The notes under the pieces were generated by a model. That model did no database searches, was not told the origin of the DNA, and saw only the letters and a list, made by a program, of their open reading frames with translations. This document shows positions 33,362 through 44,313 of a stretch of 64,000 bases of DNA, one piece after another. Each line of letters starts with the position of its first letter. Within the stretch, counting starts at the first letter, position 1. Source of the DNA: Boesenbergia rotunda (taxonomy: Eukaryota; Streptophyta; Magnoliopsida; Zingiberales; Zingiberaceae); assembly GCA_024364735.1 (NCBI GenBank), contig JAGFNQ010005392.1, forward strand, positions 383,510-447,509, written 5' to 3'. The translations under genes and the position numbers were made by a program.

Positions 33362-33495
33362 GACTTCACTGCCTAGTTGCAACTAGGACTTCTCTGCCTG
33401 GTGTTTGGTCCTCTTGATCAAGACACGGGAGCCCACACATCCTTTATTTAAGGCTTAACCCACATGGTTCGATCTAGATCATGAAGAGCGACCTC

Positions 33496-33507
33496 GCTCT
33501 AATACCA
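33496..33507 (-). promoter_or_regulatory. Primer binding site of element E
   Basis: Minus strand TGGTATTAGAGC next to the LTR at 33510. Confidence 0.85.
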
Positions 33508-33509
33508 AT

Positions 33510-33708
33510 TGTTAGGGCCAAAAGGAATTAGGATATCTCCACAATGACATGATATTATCTACTTTGGGCCTAAGCCCTCATGGTTTTTGCTCTTGGGCTC
33601 ACCCCAAAAGGCCTCATGTCAATGGAGATATCATTATTCCTTATAAGCCTATGATCTTTTCCCATGTGTTTAGATGTGGGACTATGTTTGCAACTTGCAA
33701 CCCCAATA
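33510..33708 (-). repeat. 5' LTR of TRIM element E
   Basis: Same as 31065-31263; outer end reads CAATA. Confidence 0.9.
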
Positions 33709-33713
33709 GAAAA
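33709..33713. other. Target site duplication of element E, right copy
   Basis: GAAAA. Confidence 0.85.
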
Positions 33714-35103
33714 TATAACAAATCTTCTCATGCCACAATTACAATGATGCAAAGAAGGTGAAGGTGGCTACCCTTGAGTTCACTGATTACGCCTTAATTT
33801 GGTGGGATCAAGTGCAAAAGGATAGAAGAAGGTATGAAGAGCATCCTATAGACACTTGGGATGAAATGAAGACTTTGATGAGAAGGAGATTTGTGCCTTC
33901 CCACTACCATAGGGATTTGCACAACAAATTGCAAAGACTCACCCAAGGGAGTAGGAGTGTGGATGAGTATTACAAGGAGATGGAGGTGGCTTTGATTAGA
34001 ACCAATATTATGGAGGATAGGGAAGCAACCATGGCCCGATTTCTCCATGGCCTAAACCGAGATATTGGAGACATTGTGGAGTTACAACATTATGTGGAGC
34101 TTGAAGACATAGTTCATCAAGCAATGAAAGTGAAGCAACAATTAAAGAGAAAGGGCATTATGAAGAAGTCATCTTCTTCAAACTACTCTTCAAGTTGGAA
34201 GGGCAAGCCAAAGAAGGAGGGTTCTTCTTCTAATTCTAAGGAGGTAACAAGCACTAAGAAGCCTATTCCTACTAATTCTTCTTCTACTTCTAAGAGTAGG
34301 GATATCAAGTGCTTTAGGTGTTTGGGAAAAGGACATATTGCATCCGAATGCCCGAATAAGAAGACTATGGTGGTGAGGGATAATGGGATTATCTCTAGTG
34401 AAGAAATTTCTTCTCATTCCTCTTCCTCAAGCGATGGGGAAAATGATGGAGTAGCCTATGCACAAGATGGAGATCTCTTGGTGGTTAGGAGGTTATTGGG
34501 GGGTCAAGCCAAGGAGCATGAGGATCAAAGAAAAAATATTTTTCATACCCGCTGCCTTATTCAAGGTAAAACATGCTCTATGATCATTGATGGTGGGAGT
34601 TGCACCAATGTGGCAAGCACTAGGTTGGTCACCAAACTCAACTTAAAGACTACACCATATGCAAGGTCATATAAACTCCAATGGCTGAGTAATAGTGGTG
34701 AATTGGTAGTAAATCAGTAAGTGTTGATTAATTTCTCCATTGGCAAATATAAAGATCAAGTTCTATGTGATATTGTACCTATGGAGGCAAGCCACATTCT
34801 TCTTGGAAGACCTTGGCAGTTTGATAGGCGAGTTCACCATGATGGATTCTCTAACAAGTTCTCTCTTGTTCACAATTCTCGCAAAGTCATTCTTGTACCA
34901 TTATCACCTAGGGAGGTTTGTGAGGATCAAATAAAAATGAGAGAGAAAAGAGAAAATGAAGAGCGAGAGCTTAAGAAAAGAGAAAAAGAAGAGTGAGAGC
35001 TTAAGAAAGAGAAAGAGTGTGTGAAAAAGAAAATAATTGATTTTGAGGACAAAATTCAAAAGAAAAGAGAGAATGAGGAAAGAATGAGAGAGAAATAGAA
35101 AAT
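33714..35103 (+). pseudogene. Element D gag C-terminal part and protease
   Basis: Capsid (ALIWWDQV, RRRFVPSHYHRDLHNKLQ), then a knuckle CFRCLGKGHIASEC near 34314-34356. The protease has Asp-Gly-Gly-Ser-Cys instead of Asp-Ser/Thr-Gly (about 34585), as is usual in this chromovirus group, followed by HILLGRPWQFDR (about 34795). In-frame stops at 34718-34720 and after a charged Glu/Lys/Arg-rich linker (34930-35100), plus a frameshift before RT. Confidence 0.85.
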
Positions 35104-35823
35104 TTGTTTACAAGAGGAAGTGAGGTGAAAAGAGCTTATTTGACAAGGCAACCTATATTTCTTCTTTTGTGCAAGGAAACTTGCTTGGAATCTAACACTA
35201 ACTCTTTGCCTAGTGATGATGTTGTTATTTTGCAGGATTTTAAAGATGTCTTTCCCAAGGAAGTACCTCACGGTTTGCCACCAATGGGGGGGATAGAACA
35301 CCAAATAGACCTTATTCCTGGTGCTTCTCTACCCAATAGGCCAGCTTATAGGAGCAACCCTCAAGAAACAAAGGAGATACAAAATCAAGTGGAGGAGTTA
35401 TTGCAAAAAGGATGGGTTAGGGAGAGCTTAAGTCCTTGTGCTGTACTCGTAATTTTGGTACCTAAAAAGGATGGATCATGGAGGATGTGCACTGACTGTA
35501 GAGCAATCAACAACATCACAATTCAGTATAGACATTCTATCCCTAGACTTGATGATTTGCTTGATAAATTGCATGGTGCTTGCTTCTTTTCTAAAATCGA
35601 TTTGAAAAGTGGGTACCATCAAATTAGGATAAGGGAAGGGGATGAATGGAAAACTGCTTTCAAAACTAAATATGGATTGTATGAATGGTTGGTAATGTCT
35701 TTTGGGTTAACTAATGCGCCAAGCACAGTTACGAGGCTTATGAACCATGTTTTACGAGAATTTCTTGGAAAATTTGTGGTAGTACACATTGATGATATTT
35801 TGGTATATTCCAAGAGTTTCGTT
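35104..35823 (+). pseudogene. Element D reverse transcriptase, truncated
   Basis: RT fingers and palm with FSKIDLKSGYHQIRI and the catalytic box HIDDILVYSKS; both Asp are kept. It is cut at 35823 by the TGTTG end of the SIRE-2 LTR. The thumb, RNase H and integrase would lie beyond SIRE-2, outside the window. Confidence 0.88.
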
Positions 35824-35930
35824 TGTTGATGCAGTCTGACCCTGATTGTTGTTTTGGTGTTGACACCGATTTTAGTTTAGGATGATGATTATGATTATGA
35901 TTAAGTCCTGATCAGGGATTAGGCACGGTG

Positions 35931-36493
35931 TTGAAAAGTCCTAACCTGGAGGGTTAGTGTGAGAAAATCTTAGCTTGGAGGGCTAGGTGTGAAAAGTCCT
36001 AACCTGGAGAGTTAGGTGTGGAAAAATCCTAGCTTGGAGGGCTAGGTGTGAAAAGTCCTAACCTGGAGGGTTAGGTGAGAGAAAATCCTAGCTTGGAGGG
36101 CTAGGTATGAAAAGTCCTAACCTGGAGGGTTAGGTGTGAGAAAATCCTAGCTTGGAGGGCTAGGTGTGAAAAGTCCTAACCTGGAGGGTTAGGTGTGGAA
36201 AAATCCTAGCTTGGAGGGCTAGGTGTGAAAAGTCCTAACCTGGAGAGTTAGGTGTGGAAAAATCCTAGCTTGGAGGGCTAGGTGTGAAAAGTCCTAACCT
36301 GGAGGGTTAGGTGTGAAAAAGTCCTAGCTTTGAAGGTCAGGTCCTAGCTTGGAGGGCTAGGTTGATGAAATCCCGGCTTGGAGGGCCAGGTCCTAGCTTG
36401 GAGGGCTAGGTTGATGAAATCCTAGCTTGGAGGGTCAGGTCCTAGCTTGGAGGGCCAGGTTGGATGAAATCCTAGCTTGGAGGGCTAGGTTGG
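35931..36493. repeat. Hairpin minisatellite with compensatory stems
   Basis: Units of about 58 bases hold two hairpins in turn: CCTAGC-TTGGAGG-GCTAGG (e.g. 36028-36046) and CCTAAC-CTGGAGG-GTTAGG (e.g. 36057-36075). One stem pair is G-C in the first and A-T in the second, so pairing is kept. The last part (from about 36320) has shorter units of about 44 bases. Confidence 0.95.
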
Positions 36494-36499
36494 AGTCCC

Positions 36500-37130
36500 T
36501 GGATCTGTCTGGTGACCGATCAGGGAAGTTGGCACAGTGCTCCTTCGTGGATCGATCTGGTGACCGATCCAGCGATGACTGATCGGACTGGTGACTGATC
36601 AGGGAGCACACAGTGAGGTTGGGAACCTGCTGCTCGGATCCTGATCGGTCTGGTGACCGATCAGGGAGCATGCAGTTCGCTCACTGCTCTGCTCCTGATC
36701 GGTATGGTGACCGATCAGGGAGCATACAGTGGGTTTTGGTTCCCCTTACTGCTTGGCTCCTGATCGGTTGGTGACCGATCTGGAACACTATTCAGATCAT
36801 TCTGGTGAACGATCAAGTGTCGCGAGTTCCTCACTATGATCGATCAGGATGGAGCCTGATCGGTCTAAGCATGCCCTGATCGGTCTAGTGACCGATCAGG
36901 AGGGTTGGACTGCGAAGCTAAGGAATCACCCTGCAAAGGGGTGGATCGGACTGGTGACCGATCCACAACCTAGGATCGGTTTGGTGATCGGTCCCGGAGA
37001 AATCGTGATTTCTGATTGAGCGTTGGGGACCGATCAGGATGGAGCCTGCTCGGTCTGAACCCACTCTGATCGGTCTGGTGACCGATCAGGAGGCTCTCTG
37101 ATCGGTCCGGTGACCGATCACTTTAATTCA
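36500..37130. repeat. GATCGGTC palindrome cluster in SIRE-2 U3
   Basis: About a dozen palindromes. The best has arms CTGATCGGTC and GACCGATCAG around TGGT (37066-37075, 37080-37089). Spacing is irregular, with unrelated sequence between. Confidence 0.95.
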
Positions 37131-38152
37131 AAATGAACTGTCAGACTCTCTGATCACGTCTGAACATATCTGATTTCTCTGCGCTTAATCTCTGATACTT
37201 GATTCACTGCTGATTTGTTGTGCTAATGCTCTGATTAAGTGTGTAGGTGACAGGGATGGATTCAAACACTCAAGGAGAGTCAATGGAGGTCTTTCCTTGG
37301 AGCAGGTTTGTCCATTTGCCATCTCAGGTTGCAACGGTTGCTGGCGCTGCTGGAGCTGCTGACTGGGGCTAGGTTGAGGGAAGCTCAGGGAGTCCAGGAG
37401 AGCTCAGTGGTAGGCTGGTGGTTGCAGGTGAGCAGCTGGAGGCTGCAGTGAGATGACCTGGCGATCAGTGGAGAGACTTAAGCTGCGTAGCGGAGAAGAG
37501 CTGAGTAGTTTTTGCTGAACAGACTTCTTGCGAGACTTCTTTGCTGCGTGATAAGTTCTCCACATTGTGCTTGTGCGATCTGTTGTTCCATCATCTTGAG
37601 CAAGCAACTACGATTACTCTACTGTCTGAAGCAACCTCTGTCACTTGAGCATTTGGAAGAAGAACCAGGAAGCTTGGCGAGTCCATCAGCGAGAAGACAC
37701 GAAGAAGGGAGTTCTTGCGTGAGATCTGCGCTGGGTGGAGCTCGGTGAGAAATTTGCTTGGGTTCTTGCTATCCTAAGTGCTCTATAAGATCCTTCTTGT
37801 GTTTCATTGTATTTAGAACTTTATCTTTGTTGAAACGCTGTGGAGAGTTACTCCACCGAGAAGGAGTTACATTTTATCCGGATTTTCCGGGGCTTGATCT
37901 GCCGATGATCAAGGGATCGTCCACCTTAAGGGCACGCCAAGGAGTAGGGGCAAGTTATCCCCGAACTTTGTAAATCCTCTTGTTAGCGTTCTTGTGTTTG
38001 TTCTTAGCTTAGGGCTTAAATTCTGCAACTCTGTTTTTCCTTTGCTTCCGCTGTGCTACTAACCCTTGAGGTGCAGAAAATCAAAAGTGCTAAGTTTCGG
38101 TGTATGGCTACATTCACCCCCCCCCCTCTCTAGCCATCCAAGTTCCAACAAG

Positions 38153-38164
38153 TGGTATCAGAGC
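38153..38164 (+). promoter_or_regulatory. Primer binding site of SIRE-2
   Basis: TGGTATCAGAGC, two bases after the LTR. Confidence 0.95.
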
Positions 38165-38208
38165 TTGGGGCTCTGTACAAGCGGATTAACAACTGAGAGT
38201 CAACTACA

Positions 38209-40304
38209 ATGGCTTTGAGAGAAGGTTTTTCCACCACCCGACCTCCCTTCTTCGATGGAGCAGATTTTCAATATTGGAGATCGAAGATGGAGTACTACCT
38301 AAAGATGGATATCAACACTTGGTTCGCTGTGAAGGAGGGTTTTACCCCTCCAAAGGATGATGAAGGAAAAGAATTGGAGTCATGGCGTTGGTCGGCTGAG
38401 CAAACCCGGAAGAGTGAAGCCGACGCAAAGGCGGTGGTGACCCTACATGTGGCATGAACAAATATCAACTCATCAAGGTTGGTCCCTTCACAAGTGCAAA
38501 AGATTTGTGGAATAAACTCATTGAACTCCATGAGGGCACCCGAGATTCAAAATCGCCAAGAGGGATTTGTTCCTCAACCAACTACAAAACCTTACCATGA
38601 AGGAAAATGAAACGCTGAGTGAACTTCATAGCCGGTTCAAGGAAGTCCTCAACGGTCTTCATTCCATAGATGAAAAGGTTGAGAATCGTGACCTTGTGAG
38701 GTATGTGTTAAAAGCATTTCCAAGGAATGCTTTGTGGTCATCCATGGTGGATGCCTACAAAGTTTCCAAGGACTTATCAATTGTAAAGTTAGATGATTTA
38801 TTTTGTGAGATGGAACTTCATGAAATGGCTAACAAAGGCCCCAAGGAGAAGGGGATTGTCTTAGTTGCAGGAGAAAAGAACAAGAAGAAGAAGGAGAATG
38901 AAGTCTCTTCATCTTCATCCTTTTCCGAATCCGAATACGAGTCCGAGGAAGATGGCAGCGGGTCTTCTTCCTCTGAGATGGCAAATTTTGTTCGAAGGAT
39001 GATGAGGAAGGGTCGACGCTTCAAGGGTAAAGGTAACCCTAGTGAAGTTAAGCTTGATAAATCTAACATTACTTGCTATGAGTGTAGCAAGAAAGAGCAC
39101 TTCAAGAAGGACTGCCCAAAGCTCAAAAAGAATGTGGATAAATCCAAGAAGAAGAAGAAGGTCTTGAAGGCCACTTGGGATGAATCCTCCTCAAGTTCAT
39201 CCGATGAAGAGAAGGAGGAGAGTACACGGCATGTGGCACTCATGGCACTTGAAGGAGAAGAAAGCAGTGATGAATCCTCCGACTCCTCAAACGCGGCTTC
39301 ATCATCTTCGGATGATGAAGAGGTAATCACTCCCGAACTTGAGAAATTCTATAGAACAATTGCATGTTTAACCGTTTTTTTGAAGAAGTCAAAACAAAAA
39401 ATTAAGTCTTTGAAAATTGAAGTTGAACAATTGAAATCCTCTAGGGATGAGGATGTAGATGATTTACATGTAGAGATGTTAGAGGATGAGATTAAATCTT
39501 TGAAAATTGAAGTTGAACAATTGAAGTCCTTTAGGGATGAGGATGTAGATGATTTGCATGTTGAGATGCTAGAGGATGAAAACAAATCATTGAAGAATGA
39601 AGTTGAGAGACTCAAGAGTATTCTTGAGAAGTTCTCAACAAACTCAAAGACCTTAGACATGATCTTGAATGCCCAAAGGGCAGTCTACAATAGGATCGGT
39701 ATTGGTTACCTACCCAAAGAACCATCATTTGTGTCCTTAATGTCTAGGACTGATGTTAGACAATCTAAGACACCTAGGGCTCAAAGGAAAGTAGTCAAGG
39801 CATGGGTGCCTAAGTCTTGCTTAAGTGTTTTAGGTCCCAAGGTTTGGGTACCTAAAACTTCTATTTTTCGAATTGTGTACGTTGTGATTGATGGGGAGCA
39901 TCTATCAACTTGGTTCGTTGATAGTGGGTTCTCCAAACACATGACCGGGGATAGATCATTTTTTACCACACTTCAAAAAAAAAGTAGAGGTAATGTTTCC
40001 TTTGGTAACAATGGTAGTCTTAAGGTCATAGGAATAGGAGACATTCAAATATCCGAATGTCATAGGATTAAGAATGTCCTTCTAGTCAAGGGGATGACAT
40101 TTAATCTCCTAAGTGTCAGTCAATTGTGTGATGTGGGTTACACAATTGATTTTCAATCAAGTCAATGTCTAGTTACACAACATGACAATTTTGACACGGT
40201 ACTAGTAGGAACAAGAGTAGATAACATTTACCAAGTTTCCTTTAAAAGTGCTACTAATGCTTTTGCTAAGTGTCTCATGTCAAGAGAAGATGAGTCCACC
40301 CTTT
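38209..40304 (+). pseudogene. SIRE-2 gag and protease
   Basis: Starts MALREGFSTTRPPFF at 38209, with the copia gag N-terminal domain (FDGADFQYW). Frameshifts near 38455 and 38555 separate it from the 580-codon frame at 38567. That frame has the rest of the capsid, an acidic Ser-rich linker, knuckle CYECSKKEHFKKDC (residues 170-183), a second Ser/Glu block and a coiled coil (275-355) made of a 30-residue unit present twice and partly a third time. The motif LDMILNAQ follows. The protease has Asp-Ser-Gly (452-454), then Phe where Cys is usual. The frame stops right after DESTLW, the start of the integrase zinc region, where a deletion begins. Confidence 0.88.
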
Positions 40305-40808
40305 GGTAAGACTCCTCATGAACTTTGGTTTGGAAAACCACCTACGATTAAACATCTTAGGGTATTTGGTTGTAAGGTGTTTATCCTAAACACCAAGGAC
40401 CACCTTGGAAAGTTCATGGCAAAGGCTGATGAAGGGATACTGGTCGGGTACTCCCTTGTTAGCAAAGCCTAACGAGTCTACAACAAGAAGTCTAGATTGG
40501 TTGAAGAATCCTCTGATGTTGTTTTTGAAGAAATTCCAAAAGCAAATGATCAATCAGAAGATGTCGAAGGAGTTCAATTCGAACTTAGGAAACTAAGTTT
40601 GAATGGAAGTCCAAGTGTTGTTGATGGTGATGAATCCGATGACGGTGAGCCTAGACAACCCATAGATCAGACGGATCCTGAGGCTGAGCTTGTGTCTAGA
40701 GACACCATTCAAGAAGCACCACCAACAACAAGATAAACTAGGTTAGCCTCTAGTCATCCCCAAGATCAGATTGTTGGAGACATCCATCATGGGGTTAGGA
40801 CTAGATCT
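40305..40808 (+). pseudogene. SIRE-2 integrase C-terminal remnant
   Basis: GKTPHELWFGKPP and RVFGCKVFILN are the usual sequence after the copia integrase core; then KADEGILVGYS and an acidic linker to RT. The zinc region and the whole DDE core are missing between 40304 and 40305 (junction within CTTTGG). Two stops follow: 40470-40472 and about 40734-40736. It ends at the Tekay array. Confidence 0.85.
40804..40808. other. Target site duplication of the Tekay array, left copy
   Basis: AGATC, identical to 58556-58560. Confidence 0.92.
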
Positions 40809-43800
40809 GTAACGCCCGTCTTTTACCCCCACCTTACGGTGTGGCGGAAAGGACGCGCTACGCTAAACATACATGTACATATAGAACATCTTAATGCAGC
40901 GGAATGTTTTTTTTTCCTTCTAGACATGCGTTTAACCATACAACTAATCCATGAACCATATATACATGCCTAAATTATCATTCATGACATGGTGACGTTG
41001 TAACTTAGCATATTACCAACATACATAGCATCATGATATAAACTTTCCATAACTTATCCATAAGCTTTATAAGAAGCAAGTAACTTATCCATAACATCAT
41101 AAGTCTTAAGTCATTCATTAAACATAACCATTATAAGTCTAGCATAGCATCTAAGGAGGCATTTCAAAAACCAAGACATGCGATACGTGTAAATAAAAGA
41201 ATCCATTGCCATGTCACCGCCACACACACACATGCTCTTGCCCCTCCTGCTGCTTCCCTTAGTAACCTCTTGCTTGATCTGCGGTATAAGACACATAAGA
41301 CTGTAAGCACAGAGGCTTAGTAAAACTCTTTCCTACTCACAAAAATCCGTACGTCACATATTCATAACCATGGAACAGTGGACATTGCATAATTCCGAAC
41401 ATAAAGCATAAACTTGACACATATCTCCTATGGCATAATTCTTGACATCATCATATACATAGACCTACTTATCATGGCATATTTCTTAACATGAACATAA
41501 ACATAAACATAAGCATACTTATCATGGCATCATTCTTAACATGAGCATAAACATGAACGTAAACATACTTATCATGGCATCATTCTTAACATGAGCATAA
41601 ACATAAACATAAACATACGCATACTTATCATGGTATAATGCATAACATGAATGAATGCATGAGTCAAATGCATGTATCATAAGGATGCTTAATTTTTTTT
41701 TTTGAAACCATAGCTATAAATACTTGAACATAATCATAACATCATAGGGGGTCCCCGGCTTGTACCCCATACATACATCATATGCGCGCATCCCTAAGTA
41801 AATACGAGGTAGTAAATCTCGACCTACTAGGGTAAGGACAGCTATGGTAGTCCTAGAACCGAGGCGTTCTTATGGTGCCCATCCCTGTTGGACAGCTTTG
41901 ATAGTCCCAGAACCGTGGACAGCTTCGGTAGTCCAGAACCGAGGCGTTCTTAAGGTGCCCATCCCTTTGACCCTTACTTCGGTCCGGTACAAGCTCATTC
42001 ATAAAAATAAAATACTTCACATGCTTCATCATTCATAGAACATTCTTAGCATAAACATAATCTTGTTTCATGAAACTTGACATAAGCATAGGAACAGCTG
42101 CGGTAGTTCCAGAACCGTGGACAGCTACGGTAGTCCAGAACTGAGGCGTTCTTAAGGTGCCCATCCCTTAGCATGACATAAACATACTTAACATTTCATC
42201 ATTCATACATAACATTATGATGTCTTATAGGCATGAACATTCATCATCATTCATTTTCTTCATTCATAAGGTATGTCATGCTTACATCATTTTGTCTTAG
42301 AGCCATGATCATCATTTTCATTCATCATCTTCATTCTTAAACATAGCACACGTACATATCATTCATGAAGCATGGCATACATACAAGTCATTCATAAAAC
42401 ATGGCATACATACATATCATTCATAAATCATGGCATACATACATAATTAGCATCTTAATTCATAAAACTTGCATGATTAGGGTACATAGGTAAACATGCA
42501 TAGATCTTTTCATACATGATTCATATTCCCTAGGCTCATGGCACATGGTCTAAAACATTCATGAATAAAACATAACATATAACCTAAACATACGAAGTCA
42601 TGATACCTAGCATATGAAGTTAGGGTTTTGGTAACATAAAGATCCTCACATCTTGCTTAACCATATACTTACATCTTAATAACCTATACTCAAGCATCCT
42701 TGAGACCCTAACCCAAACCAAACCCTAAATTAGGGTCTTGGCCGAAACCCTAAAGGACAATAAGTCCATGAGAAATTCACATAGGTCATGATTAACATTC
42801 CATACCATACATACTATGTCATAGAAAACCATTTGATCCCTTATTTGGATTTAACTCTAACTCCTAGCCATAAATCATGAGTTGGCCGAAACTCAAAGAG
42901 GATCACAAGCCCATGAAAAATTCATAAAATGCCCAATTCACATCTATTACCTTACATATAATACCATGGGAGCCATTTGAACCCTTTCTTGAAGTTAAAC
43001 CTAACTTCTTGCCCTAAAACCCCTCTTGGCCGAAAGTTACAAGGGCCCTAAACCATGTAAAACTTTCATATAAACCCCTATTAACACCTTTTACAACATG
43101 AGAAAATATAAGAAACATCATTTGAGAGTTAGATCCAAACCCAACCATAGAAACCCATGGTGGCCGAAAGTTACAAGGGCCCTAACTTTGGTTTTCTCCA
43201 CATATAGTCCAAACAAATCATTGCATCATGAAAATAACTCGGAAACTATTATACCACAGGTGAGGGAGTCTTACCTTCCTTGATCTTGCTTATAAACCTT
43301 GAATAGAAAGTAAAAAGAAACCTCCTAGACCCTATACTTCTCCTTAGCCCTTGTAGCCTTGTAGAGGGTCTTGGATCTTCAAGATGGAGTTCTTTGTGAA
43401 GTTTTTCCAAGGGAAAGAAACCCTTGTGGGTTTCGGCTAGGAGAAGAAGAAAGGAGGAGAGGAATGGTCTTGGGGAAGAAAAGAAGGAAAATAGAGTAAC
43501 TCCTATGTCCCTTCTTCTCTCATGCACTCTTTTATACCACATGAAAGGGAGCAAGTGAAGGGTCATGGTGTCTCTTCTCTTGATAACTCTTTACTTCCCT
43601 AAGCCTTAACCAAAATCCTCTTCATTCTCTACTAGCACTCCCTTGCTAGGTGAATTGGTTAGTACATGCATGGTGGTATCATAGGTCCAAGGTTCAATCC
43701 TTGGTGCATGCACTTTATTTTTATTTTTATTTTTTTATTATTTTCGAAAATTCCCCTAATACCCACCCATGATCATGCTAATATTCCTAATTATCACCCA

Positions 43801-44009
43801 TTTATATTTATATTAAATTCCACCTAAAATCCACCAATAACCATAGTCTTAGAAAAGCCTATTAGGTACTTAGCTTCTCAATTTAAATGAGAAAATTATG
43901 GGTAACTAGGCTAAAGTTCATACTAGTATCTCTAGGTTCCTCGAAAACTTATCTAGACATGATCAATATTTTTAAATAAAATATTGAGAAAATTTTCCGG
44001 GTCGTTACA
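40809..44009 (-). repeat. Tekay array LTR1 (3' LTR)
   Basis: 3201 bases. As read on the minus strand it has a U3 of about 470 bases with a TATA-like box (plus TCTTTTATA, 43528-43536), then a very long R/U5. The latter contains blocks of GGTAGTCC...CCGAGGCGTTCTTAAG (41840-41960, 42090-42165) and many 'aacataaacat' and 'catggcatacat' repeats (41380-42440). No gene. Confidence 0.93.
43646..43704 (+). promoter_or_regulatory. tRNA-like A/B box unit in LTR1
   Basis: A-box-like CTAGGTGAATTGGTTAGTAC (43646-43665), hairpin CCAAGG-TTCAAT-CCTTGG at 43687-43704, then runs of T. In LTR2 (about 50897-50960) and LTR3 (about 58193-58257) the B box is mutated in the same way (GGTTTAATCG). Confidence 0.55.
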
Positions 44010-44024
44010 ATCCCCCATACCTCG
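44010..44024 (-). promoter_or_regulatory. Polypurine tract, array unit a
   Basis: Minus strand GTATGGGGGAT directly before the LTR start TGTAACGACCCG. The same occurs at 51266-51276 in unit b. Confidence 0.85.
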
Positions 44025-44042
44025 TGAAAGTTCGTCCTCGAA

Positions 44043-44313
44043 CTTAGAATAGCTCCGGGTACTTGCGTCTCATCTCCTCTTCGCGTTCCCAGGTAGCTTC
44101 CTCGAACCTTTGACTTTGCCATAGGACCTTAACTAAGGGTACCTCTTTGTTCCTTAGCTTTTTGATCTCTCAATCCAAGATCTGAATAAGTCAGCTTTCA
44201 AAACTGAGATCATCCTAAACTTGTATTGTCTGTGGCTCAATCACCTAATCTGTGTTTAGTACACACTTCTTGAGCATTGACACATGGAACACGTTATGGA
44301 TAGCCGACATCTC
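44043..44313 (-). pseudogene. Unit a: integrase C-terminal tail and chromodomain
   Basis: Matches 51300-51566 of unit b: NVFHVSMLKKC, then a region ending in WE..T.EREDEMR. It has at least one stop. It is joined directly to the integrase zinc region at about 44313. Confidence 0.75.

Larger units (their letters stand above)
31065..33708 (-). mobile_element. Element E: TRIM-type miniature LTR element with a solo LTR inside
   Basis: Two 199-base LTRs (31065-31263 and 33510-33708), GAAAA target duplication, Met-tRNA primer site at 33496-33507 (one mismatch) and a G-rich polypurine tract at about 31264-31280, all in minus orientation. Without the nested solo LTR (31389-33361) and one target copy the interior is only about 268 bases, so the original element was about 670 bases and non-coding: a TRIM. 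Confidence 0.88.
29419..35823 (+). mobile_element. Element D: Gypsy chromovirus (CRM/Reina/Galadriel-like), 5' part
   Basis: 5' LTR, primer site, gag, protease and RT on the plus strand. It is interrupted by TRIM element E and cut within RT by the 5' LTR of SIRE-2. The RT text (PHGLPP, SLPNRPAYRSNP, EWKTAFKTKYGLYEWLVM) belongs to the chromovirus group that includes CRM, but the lineage is not decided because integrase and chromodomain are missing from the window. Confidence 0.8.
35824..38150 (+). repeat. 5' LTR of SIRE-2
   Basis: 2327 bases, TGTTGATG to CCAACA. Order: minisatellite of CCTAGC/CCTAAC hairpins (35931-36493), GATCGGTC palindromes (36500-37130), weak TATA-like TATAAGA (37784-37790), U5. 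No gene. Confidence 0.88.

Noticed and set aside
31065..33708. A mid-sized non-coding LTR element of 2.6 kb (LARD type)
   Set aside because: The GACTT-flanked TGTTGGG...CTAACA segment inside is a separate solo LTR; the rest is a TRIM of about 670 bases.
37500..37973. ORFs in SIRE-2 U5 (e.g. 37512-37748, 37758-37973)
   Set aside because: Within the LTR, between TATA-like word and primer site; no domain and no copy elsewhere in the window to test.
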